A stretch of DNA of 62,715 nt from CAIVSN01 sp031539165 (GCA_031539165.1 JAVKLK010000034.1:1-62715); one strand, 5' to 3'; positions 1-10,696 are shown, numbered from the stretch's first letter. Numbers and translations are program-made. The notes: a model not told the origin generated them from the sequence alone.

Positions 1-1
1 A

Positions 2-994
2 TACACCGCTCTTCTTCCTACCTCTGCTTCTGGAGCTTCCTCTACTGGAGCAGCTCTTACTATCACTGGGTCTGTTATCACCCAACTGGTAACAAACTAT
101 ACGAGTGGGGGGAGTAGTGCGAGTGTGTCGAGTGTCACTCCGACATTCTCACTTTCTTCTTGGGTACAAAAAGCAGCCCCATCTATTTCGAATATGATCC
201 TTACGAATGATGGTGTAAATGTATACGCAAAAGATACTGCCTCAACCACATTTTTGGCATATTCTCCTAGTACAAATACATGGACCACGAAGGCTTCTGC
301 TCCAGGATCATGTCAAACCATTAATTTTGTGAATGGAAAAATTTATTGTATCTGGTCGAATTGGCCAGCTGCATCCCCAGTTGTATATGAATATACTCCT
401 AGTACAAATACATGGACTACTAAGACTTCTGGGCCTGCTGGAGGTAGGTGGTCTTTGACTTCCGCCGTAGTCTCAAATAAGATATATATCTTAGGATGAT
501 GTTCTGGTGCAAATGAGCAATCTCCAGTTACTACTGTGCATATATATGATGTACCATCAGATAGCTGGAGTACGGGGGCATCTTTTGCTACGGCACGATG
601 TTCTCCGATGGCTGCTACAAGCAATGGACAAATCTATTTATTTGGAGGACATCAGTGAAGTGCTGCATTGGCGAGTGTGGAAAAATTTAATCCTACAACA
701 AATACTTGGTCTTCTGCTCCTTCTCTAGCTTCTGGATTGAGTTCGGCTGCAATTACTTCTGTAACAAACAATGCCATCTATTTAATTTGATGACAGAATG
801 CAGGGTGGTTTTGAGGGGGATCAAGCTCAAGCGCATGGTCAGCAGCCAGTATAGAATACTCATCATCAGGACCTACTTCTAAGGCTCAATTGTCCAATTC
901 AGCATACGGTAGTTCTGCCACATTCTTGAATGGAACTCTCTATCTTGGAGTTGGATGATGATCCTTAGTAAATCAATTTTTTGCTGGAAATTAA
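2..994 (+). CDS. Kelch-repeat beta-propeller protein, 5' end missing
   Basis: The reading frame is open from the window edge and ends at TAA 992-994, leaving 330 residues. It crosses several in-frame TGA codons (497-499, then others to 959) that must be glycine. A motif of about 45-50 residues recurs with the Trp-containing cores NTWTTKAS, NTWTTKTSG, DSWSTGASF and NTWSSAPS, each followed by a Gly-rich strand such as IYILGG or IYLFGG. This is the Kelch pattern, with one repeat per propeller blade. The first 50 residues are Ser/Thr/Gly-rich and look like a linker to something upstream. Kelch propellers usually bind proteins or glycans, and in this lineage they are often on large exported proteins. 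The ligand and the N-terminal part cannot be seen. The Kelch call is firm; surface location is inferred. Confidence 0.85.
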
Positions 995-1021
995 ATAAAA
1001 GAGAGAGAATCTCGATGCCAG

Positions 1022-1050
1022 TTGACATAGTATAAATTATATGTGACAAT
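1022..1050 (+). promoter_or_regulatory. Sigma-70-type promoter for the 1074 gene
   Basis: TTGACA at 1022-1027 and GACAAT at 1045-1050 are separated by 17 nt. The start codon at 1074 lies 23 nt beyond the -10, so this transcript would have a short leader without a visible Shine-Dalgarno site. Confidence 0.5.
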
Positions 1051-1073
1051 GTTCGTGTAATAACTTTACGAAT

Positions 1074-1466
1074 ATGTCACAGCTCACTCTCGACTTCAAT
1101 CCTCCTTCTGGCTCCGTTCGAACTGGTGAAGTTCGTGCACAGTCAAGTGTTCAATACCATGCAGATGCAAGTATGATTGAAAGTTCCCGCTTTGCTCTCA
1201 AGATGAGCCTAAGGAATCGAAGTTTTCTTATTCGCTGAGTGTACCATATGTCACAGGTGAATCAGTTCATGGATGAAAGTCTTTCCCGTATTGTGGATTA
1301 TGTGCACATCGATAGAATTCTTACCTACCGAAATGGGCAGTATGTGCATATTCCCGTTTTAAAAAACGAGGAAATATACCTCCTCCATACTACCAAGGAG
1401 ATTCTAAAAACCCCATACAGCAACCCGTTTCTTACGCTTCGCTTCGATCGTGCCGTTGAGAAATAA
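1074..1466 (+). CDS. Hypothetical protein, 130 aa
   Basis: ATG 1074 to TAA 1464-1466, with one in-frame TGA at 1236-1238 read as Gly. The standard code would show only the C-terminal 75 residues. No signal peptide or membrane segment is visible. The sequence is mixed alpha/beta, with a tract of polar and basic residues (ALKMSLRNRSFLIRG) in the middle and a C-terminal half that alternates Tyr, His and Ile. I do not recognise the family. A good promoter lies directly upstream and a tRNA downstream, so it is probably transcribed alone. The promoter and uninterrupted code-25 frame support a real gene; the function is unknown. Confidence 0.65.
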
Positions 1467-1552
1467 GAAGAATTTCTGAGATAAAATCCATGCTCTATCC
1501 CACTAGGGCATGCTTTACAATTCTTTCGGAATCTCTGTTCCTCACGATTCAG

Positions 1553-1580
1553 TTGGAAAATCTTGTGTTCTGGTTACACT
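1553..1580 (+). promoter_or_regulatory. Promoter of tRNA-Arg(CCU)
   Basis: TTGGAA at 1553-1558, a 16-nt spacer, then TACACT at 1575-1580. The mature tRNA begins 10 nt later at 1591. Confidence 0.5.
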
Positions 1581-1590
1581 CTGCCCAATC

Positions 1591-1665
1591 GCCCTCATAG
1601 TTCAGTGGATAGAACAAGGCACTCCTAAGGCTTAGACACACGTTCGATTCGTGTTGAGGGCACCA
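1591..1665 (+). tRNA. tRNA-Arg (anticodon CCU)
   Basis: A cloverleaf can be drawn. The acceptor GCCCTCA pairs with TGAGGGC, the D arm is GTTC/GAAC, and the T arm ACACG-TTCGATT-CGTGT has a perfect 5-bp stem. The anticodon loop CTCCTAA gives CCU, as in bacterial tRNA-Arg for AGG. The top pair of the anticodon stem is an A-G mismatch. CCA is encoded (1663-1665), and its final A is also the first base of an ATG in frame with der. Confidence 0.9.
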
Positions 1666-1721
1666 TGCCCACATCTACGGATGTGCAGGAGAGGATCGAA
1701 ACCGTAAAAAATTGAAATACC

Positions 1722-3203
1722 ATGAGTATGATAGCACGAATCACGATAGTTGGACGTCCAAATGTGGGGAAATCCAGCCTTTTTAATGCACTTACCGGAC
1801 ATAAAATAGCCATTGTCTCAGATATAGAGAACACTACTCGGGACATACTCGAGTATCAGGTGCATGACCTCAAGGCTGAGATATCCTATGTTATAGCTGA
1901 TTCTGGGGGGCTTGCCTTTGGAAAGAATGACGAGATACTTGCCGATGTGCGTTCTCGTGTTGCAGAATCGATCGATCGATCCGATATTATTTTGTTTGTT
2001 CTCGAATACGATCGCGTGACGGATCATGACGCTGAAATTGCTCGACTTCTTCGTAAATCCGGGAAAAAGGTGATTGTAGCGGCGAATAAAGCAGATAACG
2101 CCGATAGAATGAGAGAGGCTCAATCACTGCTTTCTCTTGGTTTTGGAGAAGTTATTCCGACAAGTTCGGTTCATTCTCGGGGTATAGAGATGCTTCGAGA
2201 GGCGTTTGCCACAGAGTTGAAGCGAACAGGATACTCATACAATGAACCAGAGTATGATGCAGAAACCCTCAAGGTAGCGATTATCGGACGCCCAAATGTG
2301 GGGAAATCTTCTTTAGTGAACGCTATTACAGGAGAAAACCGCTCCATGGTTCGAGATATGCCAGGAACGACCCGAGATTCCATTGATACAGTTGTTGAAT
2401 ATGAAGGGCAGAAGGTTGTTTTGATTGACACGGCAGGAATTCGTCGATCGGGAAAGATTGGGGCAAGAAATATTGAAGACTGGAGCGTTATGCGAAGTGA
2501 ACGAGCCATCGAACGTGCCGATGTTGCTGTTATTGTTCTTGATGCAAATGAAGGAATTACCGGGCAGGATCAGGCAATCGTTGGGAAAGCTCTTGAGTTA
2601 GCCAAAGGACTTATTCTTGTATTTAATAAGTGGGATATTGTTCTCTCTCGTAAGGATGTGGATCTTTCGAATGTTGAGAAAGATTATATGGGGTACTTGA
2701 AACGAAAGTTTGAATTCGTCGATTATGTAACTCCAATTTTTACGAGTGCTCTCGATGGAAATCGAGTTCATGAGGTTCTTGGGAATGCCCTTGCTATCAA
2801 GGCTGAACGAAGAAAGCGGGTAAAAACGGGGATATTTAACAGTTTTATTGAGCAGATTATCTACAAGCATGCTCCTTCTGGAAATAAAAAATCCCATAAA
2901 CCGAAGATATTTTACGGTTCTCAAGTTGATATTGAACCTCCAAAGTTCCTCATCTCCGTGAATAATGAGAAACACTTTCATTTCTCTTATCCACGATATA
3001 TCGAAAACCAAATCCGAGAGCATTTTGGATTTGCTGGTACTCCCGTCATCATTGAACTCAAGGGGCGTGATAGTATCTACAAGAAGGGTGGCGGACTTAA
3101 AACGGAGGAAGATATTGCCGAGCTTGCAGAAAAATTTCACTCCGAAAAAGACTACAAACGGAAACGATTCAGTAGAGGAGTCCGAAAGAAGAAACGAATT
3201 TAG
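1722..3203 (+). CDS. der: Ribosome-assembly GTPase Der (EngA)
   Basis: Der has two tandem GTPase domains and acts in maturation of the 50S ribosomal subunit. Both P-loops GRPNVGKSS are present, near residues 9-16 and 190-197, each followed by its G3 motif (DSGG, DTAGI) and G4 motif (NKAD, NKWD). The last 110 residues match the KH-like RNA-binding domain, and a very basic tail follows (RGVRKKKRI). The 493-residue length is normal for the family. I start at ATG 1722; ATG 1728 is equally plausible. An in-frame ATG at 1665 would add 19 residues through a TGA but overlaps the tRNA 3' end and lacks family support. No TGA occurs inside this gene. Its TAG overlaps the TAA of the convergent gene at 3200. 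Confidence 0.96.
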   Translation: MSMIARITIVGRPNVGKSSLFNALTGHKIAIVSDIENTTRDILEYQVHDLKAEISYVIADSGGLAFGKNDEILADVRSRVAESIDRSDIILFVLEYDRVTDHDAEIARLLRKSGKKVIVAANKADNADRMREAQSLLSLGFGEVIPTSSVHSRGIEMLREAFATELKRTGYSYNEPEYDAETLKVAIIGRPNVGKSSLVNAITGENRSMVRDMPGTTRDSIDTVVEYEGQKVVLIDTAGIRRSGKIGARNIEDWSVMRSERAIERADVAVIVLDANEGITGQDQAIVGKALELAKGLILVFNKWDIVLSRKDVDLSNVEKDYMGYLKRKFEFVDYVTPIFTSALDGNRVHEVLGNALAIKAERRKRVKTGIFNSFIEQIIYKHAPSGNKKSHKPKIFYGSQVDIEPPKFLISVNNEKHFHFSYPRYIENQIREHFGFAGTPVIIELKGRDSIYKKGGGLKTEEDIAELAEKFHSEKDYKRKRFSRGVRKKKRI

Positions 3204-4516
3204 ACAAGTCTGTTTTTCCCTGCGGCGATGAGAATCGCCGCTATTTTTTTGGAAATTTCTCCTCGAGAATTCGATTGATCGAGCATAACTTGAGGAGATG
3301 CATTGAAGGCGAATCCGATCGTGTGAAGGAGAATCGCCATATCGAGAATGAGCTGTGGAATGCGCATAATCTCTTCTCTATCGAGTGTGAAATTAAGAAG
3401 AATGCTTGTGAGGGTCTTTTCTTGTGTCTCTGATGCTTCAAATGGGTTGCATATCACATCGAAATGTACTGGTCTCCCGAGGGCTCAGTAAGCGGATTGT
3501 ACTCGAAGAAAATTCTCGAGAAATACCTCTCTTGATGCTACTGGAATGAGAAAATCAAGAGTACAATTGATTCCACTGACACTTCGCGTAATTCAGAGAT
3601 TCATCTCAGATATGCCAGTATTTCCTGTTTTAAGGGCAATACCAGTTCGATTGTTTTTTGGTAAAAGAGTATTGCCAAAATCTCGGGGAAATGCGAGAGA
3701 GAAGTATTCTCGATAGGAGTCGAGTACAGGGTCGCCACTCCCTTTATCTGGATAGCTCACAGAAGAAACATATTGAGCAGGAACTCACCGCATAATTTCA
3801 TCTGCTTGTTCAGAGATTCGTGCAATATGAGCGTTTGCCTCCGAGAGAGATTCTCCTGAGTCTTCATTGATTGGTGCAAGAAGAGTATGGTAGATATCTT
3901 GGCCTACGGAAAACGTCTGTTGGCCATTAAAGTAGCTGCAGAGGTTGGGTATGCGTATTTGTGTAGGTTGAGGGAGAGCATATCGAGAGCTTGATATGCC
4001 TGGTACTTCCCGCACGACTCTTCCATCTTGCAAAAGGTGTTTTCCGAGAGTTTTTATCAAAAAAAGAATGTCCTCTGAAGACCATGCAGTTTGATCTTCA
4101 TCTTTCCCGAATGAGGCGGAAATTTCATAAGGAGTGTACAATCCTATTTTCCCTGAAGCCTCTTTTTTCGCTACTCGATTTCAAAGATTGAAGTCTATAT
4201 TAGGGATATTCGTTTGGGTATATGTTTCCGCAATAATTCTAAATATAACTCAGTCTATGAAAGTGCTGAATTTTTCTGGTACGAGAAATGACACCTGAAA
4301 TCCTCGTCGCCTCTTTGTCCTCCCCCTTTGTCTTTCAATTCACCCAATGGAAAGAGTTCCATTTTGCAACAAAGGTATCCCAAGAGAGAAGGTAACTTTC
4401 TGCTTTTCTGTCTTCTGCACGAGCATAGTAAGAGCGCTTTCGAATCGGAGCTCTACGGTGTCAGTATATGCTTCTCGATATATATCGTGCTGAAAAGAGA
4501 GGGGTTGTTTGTGCAT
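3200..4516 (-). CDS. Hypothetical protein, 438 aa
   Basis: With TGA as Gly one frame runs from ATG 4516 to TAA 3200. It joins three fragments that standard code would call separately, with in-frame TGA at for example 4340, 4250, 3593, 3485. It follows the exported protein at 4522-4989 directly; its alternative GTG start (4522) overlaps that gene's TAG, so the two are probably co-transcribed. No clear signal peptide is visible. The middle region has charged helical stretches (LSEANAHIARISEQADEIM), and the last 90 residues are hydrophobic and amphipathic. I recognise no family. Adjacency to a secreted partner suggests an envelope role, which is inference only. Confidence 0.75.
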
Positions 4517-4521
4517 GGGCA

Positions 4522-4989
4522 CTAATTACGAACGGACTGCCAGGTTACTGCTGAAAGTTTCATGTAGGAGGATTTTGCATTGGCGAGATTTGATGCCGCC
4601 AGTTCACGATAGGCTTTTTGTTTGCTTCTTTCTGCTGCGGCAACATTTCGAAAGTATTCGTTCATGGAAAAGGTGAGGTTTTCTAGCTCTCGCACAATAT
4701 CTCGTGCCTCATAGGAGTTTAATTCTCCGCTTTTCACTCTTCGAATAACCTCCTGTTTTACCTGAGATACAAAATACTTTGTCTGAGAGAGTCGCACTTG
4801 CTCTGTGGTATTTTTTAGAGGAAAATCTCGTACCTGAATCGATTGGATTCTTGTTATTTCGGGGCTTGAAGAAACAATATTACTCAGGAAAAAATCGTTT
4901 GCCTGAGCAGAAGTATTGAGAGTAAGACTGAACATGCCTGCGATTCCGCAGATGAGACCGAAAGAGGCCCGAAGAAAAAGGGATGACAT
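4522..4989 (-). CDS. Exported hypothetical protein, 155 aa
   Basis: Residues 1-29 form a signal peptide: a short polar start, a hydrophobic core (FGLICGIAGMFSLTLNTS) and a cleavage site like SAQA. The mature part is largely alpha-helical and charged, with heptad-like segments ending in AAAERSKQKAYRELAAS, so a small helical bundle or coiled coil outside the membrane is likely. No TGA codons are needed. The promoter at 4996-5024 puts the transcription start at about the ATG, so the mRNA looks leaderless. It is first of a two-gene leftward operon with the 438-aa protein and is divergent from ftsH. Family not recognised. Confidence 0.8.
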   Translation of the reverse strand: MSSLFLRASFGLICGIAGMFSLTLNTSAQANDFFLSNIVSSSPEITRIQSIQVRDFPLKNTTEQVRLSQTKYFVSQVKQEVIRRVKSGELNSYEARDIVRELENLTFSMNEYFRNVAAAERSKQKAYRELAASNLANAKSSYMKLSAVTWQSVRN

Positions 4990-4995
4990 AAGTAA

Positions 4996-5024
4996 CTTAT
5001 ACTTTCCATAAAGTATATGTCAAG
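4996..5024 (-). promoter_or_regulatory. Leaderless-type promoter for the 4989 gene
   Basis: On the minus strand TTGACA (5019-5024) and TATAAG (4996-5001) are 17 nt apart, and only 6 nt separate the -10 from ATG 4989. Transcription would start at or within 1-2 nt of the ATG. Confidence 0.65.
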
Positions 5025-5054
5025 TTATTTGCAATATTGAAGCATTTCTATACA

Positions 5055-7028
5055 ATGGCTCGTTATTTTTCCAAAAAACTCATGAAGAAACATAAGATGC
5101 CAAACAGTAGAACTGAAATGCTTGAACTTATCAAGAAATCCAGCAAGAAACCAGGAGGATCCAAGAATCGAAGCCCTTTAGCAGTACTGTTTTTTATGGC
5201 GATACTCGTCTCGTATATCGGGTATGTTTATTTCATCGCAGGCCCTAAAGAGATAGTGCATACAAATACTGGACTGAATCAGGTAACTTCTCAGTACCTT
5301 TCCGGGGCATATGCTGAGATTGTTGTTGAATGAAGCACACTCTATGCGAAGAAACCTCCTCGACAAGAAAGTGTTGGAGGCAAGACTGTTTCTCTCGTGG
5401 ATGTTGACAAAGTGCTCATGCCTCCAAAAGACTCTCTGAAAGATCTTGGATTTAACAGTCTTACCGTCCCGACAAAAATTACGGTTAAGGAAGACATCTG
5501 GGGAAATATTCTCGTTGACCTCGTTCCAACACTTCTTGGCTTTGTGGTTATCATGGCGCTATTCATGTTCCTTATAGGAAAGATGGGTGGTTGAGCCTCG
5601 GGTCCGATGGCTTTTATCAAATCTCGTGCAAGGATTTACGAACCCGGAAAGGATAAAGTTACCTTCGCTGATGTGGCTGGTTCCGTAGAGGAAAAAGAAG
5701 ACTTGGCAGAGGTGGTAGACTTTTTGAAGAATCCTAAGAAATTTCGAGATCTTGGAGCAAAGATTCCCAAGGGAATCCTTATGGTTGGTCCTCCGGGGAC
5801 AGGAAAGACGCTTCTTGCTCGTGCTGTTGCAGGAGAATCTAATGTCCCATTCTTTTCTATTAGTGGATCGGAATTTGTAGAAATGTTTGTTGGAGTGGGG
5901 GCAAGTCGAGTACGTGATCTCTTCAAAGAGGCCAAAGAGCGCTCCCCGAGTATTATTTTTATCGATGAAATTGACGCTATTGGAAAGAAGCGTTCTCCGG
6001 GAATTTGAGGATGACACGATGAGCGCGAACAAACGCTCAATCAAATTCTGACCGAAATGGATGGATTTGAGACGGATACCCATGTCATTGTTCTTGCTGC
6101 CACAAATCGTGCCGATGTTCTCGATAAAGCACTTCTTCGACCAGGGCGGTTTGACAGAAAGGTGACGATTAATCTTCCGAATTTGGAGGATAGAATCAAA
6201 ATTTTAGAAATTCATGCCAAAGGGAAGCCTCTCTCCAAAGATGTTGACCTCCGACGATTAGCAAGTTCAACCGTTGGATTTTCTGGTGCGGATTTGGGAA
6301 ATCTTCTCAATGAGGCGGCTATTCTCGCAGGGCGTCTTAATGCAAAAGAGCTTACCAATGCGATTCTCCAACAGTCTGTTGAGAAAGTTCTTATGGGAAA
6401 TACTCGTAAGTCGAGCAGAATGACAGAACTCGAGAAAAAGATTACGGCATATCACGAGGTGGGGCATGCTTTGGTTGGAAAAATGACTCCATTCACAGAT
6501 CCGGTACACAAGGTTTCTATTATTCCTCGATGATCTGCTGGAGGCGTGACTTGGTTCCTGCCCGAGAAGGATAGAACCTATGTGACAAAGGCAAAATATC
6601 TCGATGAGCTTGCTACCCTGTATGGAGGAAGAGTTGCTGAAGAAGTGTTTTTTGGCAAAGATATGGTTACTACTGGGGCAAGTTCTGATATTGAACGGGC
6701 TACAGAAATTGCTCGGGCCATGGTTATGCGATACGGATTTGATGATGAACTTGGGGCGGAAAATTTTGCTGCTGATAGAATCGAAGGAAACTATCTTGGA
6801 GCCGAAGGAGGAGGGAAGATTATTTCTGAGAAAACTCAAGAAAAGATTGATGAGAAAGTACGAATGATTCTTCAGTCAGCGTACAACCGAGCAAAGCATA
6901 TTATTGAGACCTACAGAGATACGCATGTTGCTATTGCTGATGTGCTCCTAAAAAAGGAGGAGCTTCTTGCGGATGAATTTGATGCATTTTTTCAAGGAAT
7001 GTCTCTTCCAGAAAAGGCAACTGTTTAA
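5055..7028 (+). CDS. ftsH: ATP-dependent zinc metalloprotease FtsH
   Basis: FtsH is a membrane-anchored AAA+ protease that degrades membrane and regulatory proteins. A cytoplasmic basic tail, TM1 (LAVLFFMAILVSYIGYVYF, about residues 40-58), a periplasmic domain and TM2 (LLGFVVIMALFMFLIGKMGG, about residues 160-180) precede the AAA domain. Walker A GPPGTGKT is near residue 245, Walker B is FIDEIDA, and the zinc site HEVGH is near residue 467. Length is 657 aa, as usual. In-frame TGA codons fall on conserved glycines: two lie in GGGHDERE (6006, 6012) and one in IIPRGSAGG (6531). Start ATG 5055 is used. ATG 5082 is a serious alternative, because a TTGCAA-16-TACAAT promoter ends at 5056. Confidence 0.96.
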
Positions 7029-7069
7029 GATTTTCTCCCCCTTTTCTTTTTTTTCGTTTTGTCCTCCGG

Positions 7070-7075
7070 TATAAC
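7070..7075 (+). promoter_or_regulatory. -10 element 6 nt before the LTD-protein start
   Basis: TATAAC is followed by exactly 6 nt and ATG 7082, the spacing seen at other leaderless-type promoters in this window. No good -35 is visible in the T-rich tract upstream. Confidence 0.4.
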
Positions 7076-7081
7076 CAGGAT

Positions 7082-8926
7082 ATGAAACGAATAATTTTCT
7101 GGTGTATACTTTTGCTTGTTGCATGAGGTACAGCTTTTGCGAGCGGGATCGCTCTCTATAGTGCTCTTCCAAATACCGATGATGATGCAGCGCTCGAATA
7201 TATTGAGCTCTGGAATGATGGATGTGAAGAAGTGTCCCTTGCCTGAGTTACTTTGCGGGATGCTTCAGGGAAAACATTTACCATAAGTTCGGGCATACTG
7301 AGTCCCTGAGATATCCGAAGAATTCCTCGGTCTGAATCGAAAATTATTTTAAACAATTCCGAAGAAACACTGGAAATCCTTGATGCTTCTGGTCAAGTAG
7401 TTCAGCATGTTTCGTATGCAACCTCGGAGAGGAATACGCCCATCTCATTTGCCGTGCCTACCACCTGTGAGGTAGAGACCGTCACAGAGGTGGTAGAGTT
7501 TTCTCATTCTTCCGGATCGACCACTCCTCCCGGTACGCAGAGTCAGTCTGGAAGCATACTTGAGTATGCGAGTACATCATCCGTCGAGTCTTCTACTGGA
7601 TCAACGAGCTCATCTAGTGGAACAACTGCCTCGGGAGTGGCTCTGTCTTCACAAACCCAAACCGGAGTAATCCAGATTGTCACTTCGACTGGAATGATCA
7701 TGCCCCTAGAGGGAATTCCTCTTATTGAGCCGATTTGGCTTCGGATTTTTGATAGTGATGGAAATCAAAAGATAGATCGTCTGGAAGTCCAATATTCTGG
7801 AGTTCTTTCGGGAAGTGTCGCATCGGGAGGAGTGCTTATTTCTTCCGCAACTGGATGACTGGCTTCTTCCGGTATTCAGACTGGGACAGGGGTTATTCGA
7901 GAATTGTCGTATTCCGGATCCATACTCCACATTCTCTTGTTTGAGCAGGATAAAGTCTGAACGACACTTCGGATTACCTCTGATACCTCGAGTCATCTTC
8001 GCCTAAAAACGGTTTCTCCATTCGGACTGCTGGATATATGGGGACGTCCAGTGATTCCTATTACTTTGACTCAGTCATTCTCGGGCTATACCTCTGTCAC
8101 GAATGAGGCACTCCCGCCGATAAGTTCACCCCTCTCATTTTCTTCGTCAGCGGCTCCATCAATTCCTTCACCCTCTCCTCCTCTCCTCCAGTCTTCTTCA
8201 TGAGTCCTAAAAAGCTCAAGCACCTGAGGAACGCTTATCTTGACGGGGGCTTCTGTACCGTCGAATCAAAAACAAGATGCTCCGCGAAGTATCCCCGATC
8301 CACTTATTGTGATTCAGTCAGGACTTTCTTCTCATGGACGATGTATGAATCAATCATGCAAAATTAATGTGCGACATCCCGTATTGGAGTCTTTTGAGCG
8401 GTGTCGTTGGACTCTCGACCCAGTGGGTGAGCTTGGAGGAACGATTGACGGATGTAATCCCCGCGCATTTGACTTCCCAGAAGAGGGGTGAGCGATTCAA
8501 CTCACTGTTTATGATGAGAAAAGTCCTTCTCTATTTCGAACAAATACTCTTCTCATATGAGCCTTTCTTCCCACCGCTTTATCCAGCGAGCCCCAGCCCA
8601 CATCTTCTTCATCTTCGCCACAAAAAGTGGTTTCTGAGATACCTCCCAAGGCGGTATCAAAAACAGCGTCAGTGCAGTCATCAAATCCATCTATGCAGAC
8701 GAATTCTAAAAAAACTACTACAAAAACCACGAAGAAAACTTCTCCTTCTTCCAGTCAGAAAGCCTCTTCCGAGTCTTCGACTCCGAAAGAATCAGTGAAA
8801 CCCTCTTCGGCTCGTCAGGTGGATCCCGAAGGCTCTTCTATGATCACTGGTATTATAGGGATTCTTTGCGCGGGAATTGGTTTTGCTGTAGCGCTTTTTC
8901 GGAGCAAAATAGGAACAATTCAGTAG
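7082..8926 (+). CDS. Lamin-tail-domain (LTD) surface protein with C-terminal membrane anchor
   Basis: Length 614 aa across many in-frame TGA codons. Order of parts: signal peptide (residues 1-21, TAFASG end); an LTD fold at about 22-115 (ALEYIELWNDGCEEVSLAGV, a core pattern of bacterial lamin-tail domains); a Ser/Thr-rich linker; and a stretch DSDGNQKIDRLEV that looks like a calcium-binding EF/dockerin loop. Then come a beta-rich domain with Cys pairs (CMNQSCKINV, CRWTL), a long Lys/Thr/Ser linker, and a C-terminal TM (ITGIIGILCAGIGFAVALF) ending in a short basic tail. This layout fits an exported, membrane-tethered adhesion or stalk protein. The -10 lies 6 nt before the ATG. The exact function is unknown, but the LTD call is good. 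Confidence 0.85.
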
Positions 8927-8955
8927 GGGGTGATTTTGAGATTTTGATGAGTTGT

Positions 8956-8983
8956 TTGAGTTTTCGGAGAGTCTCTTTACAAT
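8956..8983 (+). promoter_or_regulatory. Promoter of galU
   Basis: TTGAGT at 8956-8961, a 16-nt spacer and TACAAT at 8978-8983. The start codon lies 26 nt downstream. Confidence 0.5.
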
Positions 8984-9009
8984 TCGGAAAATGTTTTTCC
9001 TCATTCTCT

Positions 9010-9873
9010 ATGAAAAAGATTACGAAATGTGTGATTCCTGCTGCTGGTTTCGGAACAAGATTTCTTCCAGCTACCAAAGCTCAGCCAAAAGAGATGCTTC
9101 CCATTGTTGATAAGCCAGTGATACAGTACCTTGTAGAAGAGGCGGTAGCATCGGGTATCACGGATATTATTATAATTACCGGAAGAGGGAAGCGGAGCAT
9201 TGAGGATCACTTTGATAAATCATTTGAACTCGAACACACTCTTGTTGAAAAATGAAAGGCAAAGGAACTCGCTGAAGTCGAGAAGGTTTCAAATCTTGCA
9301 AACATTGCCTATGTTCGTCAGCCACTTCCTCGTGGAGATGGAGACGCACTTATGTATGCTCGTCATTTTCTTGGAGACGATCCGTTTCTTGTGTTATTTG
9401 GAGACGATCTTGTTATGCATGAAGTGCCTGCTGCAAAACAACTGATAGAAGCATACTATCGCAAACAATCCCCGATTCTCTGTTTGGAGCGAGTGCCAGA
9501 TGAGCGAGTTTCCAGTTACGGTATCATTGAATCTAATTTTACAGAAGGAAGAGTTCACAAAGTTGATCGATTTCTTGAGAAGCCGAAACTCGAAGAAACA
9601 CCATCTCGTTTAGGTGTTGTAGGAAAGTATGTGCTTACGCCAGATATTTTTGATTACATTGAGCGTGCTGGACAAAGTGCTGGGGGGGAGAGGAGACTTG
9701 CTGATGGATTTGTTGAAATGCTCAAAGAGAGAGACATTTATGGGTATGAAATCGAAGGTCGAAGATACGATACGGGTGATAAATTTGGATTTCTCCAAGC
9801 AACTATCGATTATGCTTTGGAGAGAGAAGATCTTGGTCCAAAACTTCGCGAATTTATGAAAAATCGGGCATAG
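9010..9873 (+). CDS. galU: UTP--glucose-1-phosphate uridylyltransferase
   Basis: GalU makes UDP-glucose from UTP and glucose-1-phosphate, for glycan and envelope polysaccharide synthesis. The N-terminus carries the nucleotidyltransferase signature GFGTRFLPATKAQPKEMLP. The metal/nucleotide motif LFGDDL and the substrate loops VVGKYVLTPDIF and YDTGDKFGF are all present. At 287 residues it is full length. One TGA (9253) becomes Gly in a loop after LVEK. ATG 9010 matches the family start MKKITKCVIPAAG. It has its own promoter and lies before tlyA (35-nt gap). It may supply sugar nucleotide to the glycosyltransferase at 53380, which is inference. Confidence 0.95.
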
Positions 9874-9908
9874 GGAATAGAGCTGAAGTATTCAAACCCC
9901 CTGTACTT

Positions 9909-10628
9909 ATGCGATTGGATCAGGCTGTAGCATCTCTTCTTGGTGTTTCTCGAAACCGAGCACAGTTTTTTGTAAAACATGGACTGGTTCGAGTGGGGTC
10001 AACTATCTGCCTCACTTGTTCTCGGGATGTTGGAGAAGATTCTTCGCTGATTCAAGTAGAATCAAATCCACAACTGTGATATGTTTCTCGAAGTGCTCAG
10101 AAACTCGCAGACTTTCTGGAATTCTCTCGCATACCTGTTTCGGGATTCCGCTGTCTTGATGTTGGGGCTTCGACCGGATGATTCACCCAAGTTCTTCTCG
10201 AGCGAGGAGCTACCCATGTTGTAGCCTTGGATGTTTGAACCGCTCAGCTCCACCCTTCACTTTGTTCGAAAGCAGAGATTACGAAGATGGAAAATACCGA
10301 CATACGTACCTGGAAGAACGAGGAAAAATTCCTTCGAATTACCGCAGATGTATCCTTTATTTCTCTTCGTGAGATTCTCCCTTCTATTTTCTCTCACTTA
10401 TGAGAAAAGGGAATATGTATTGTTCTTTTTAAGCCACAATTTGAACTCTCTCAGCATTGTATTTCCCGTACTGGGATTCCAAAGTCAGAGCGCATCCGTC
10501 AGGAGGCGGTAGAGGCATTTCGAACCTATCTTGCAGAGAATGCTCTACGCGTTCTCTATGAAAAAGAATCAACGCTTCAGGGGGAGGCATGAAATCGGGA
10601 AGTACTGTTTGCTCTGACTCTTTCCTAA
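9909..10628 (+). CDS. tlyA: TlyA-family rRNA (cytidine-2'-O)-methyltransferase
   Basis: TlyA proteins methylate rRNA cytidines (16S/23S) with SAM. The protein has an N-terminal S4 RNA-binding domain (MRLDQAVASLLGVSRNRAQF), then the FtsJ-like Rossmann methyltransferase: YVSRSAQKLADF, the SAM loop LDVGASTGGFTQ (second Gly of TGG from TGA), VVALDVGTAQLHPSL, and the C-terminal KPQFEL and EAGNREVLF motifs. In-frame TGA codons include 10077, 10179, 10227, 10398 and 10590; standard code leaves no credible ORF here at all. Length 239 aa is near the usual 240-270. Confidence 0.92.
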
Positions 10629-10696
10629 AAAGAACAAAGTTGTGAGGGCTGAGAGTTGAACTCCCCATAAAATTCTATATCATAGGTTTTTCTCTT

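Noticed and set aside
1467..1552. Imperfect CATGC...GCATG hairpin as a terminator
   Set aside because: No T-run follows and the stem is short.
1665..1721. In-frame N-terminal extension of Der from ATG 1665
   Set aside because: It overlaps the tRNA CCA end and adds sequence not found in the family.
2598..3140. 180-codon minus-strand ORF
   Set aside because: Antisense shadow of der.
5607..7028. FtsH as a broken pseudogene with several nonsense mutations
   Set aside because: All the stops are TGA at conserved glycines; with code 25 the gene is intact.
8367..8798. 143-codon plus-strand ORF in another frame
   Set aside because: Shadow of the LTD protein; low-complexity basic composition and no motif.
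10429..10628. Frameshift in tlyA near 10430
   Set aside because: Re-reading codon by codon shows the frame continues without a shift once TGA 10398 is Gly.
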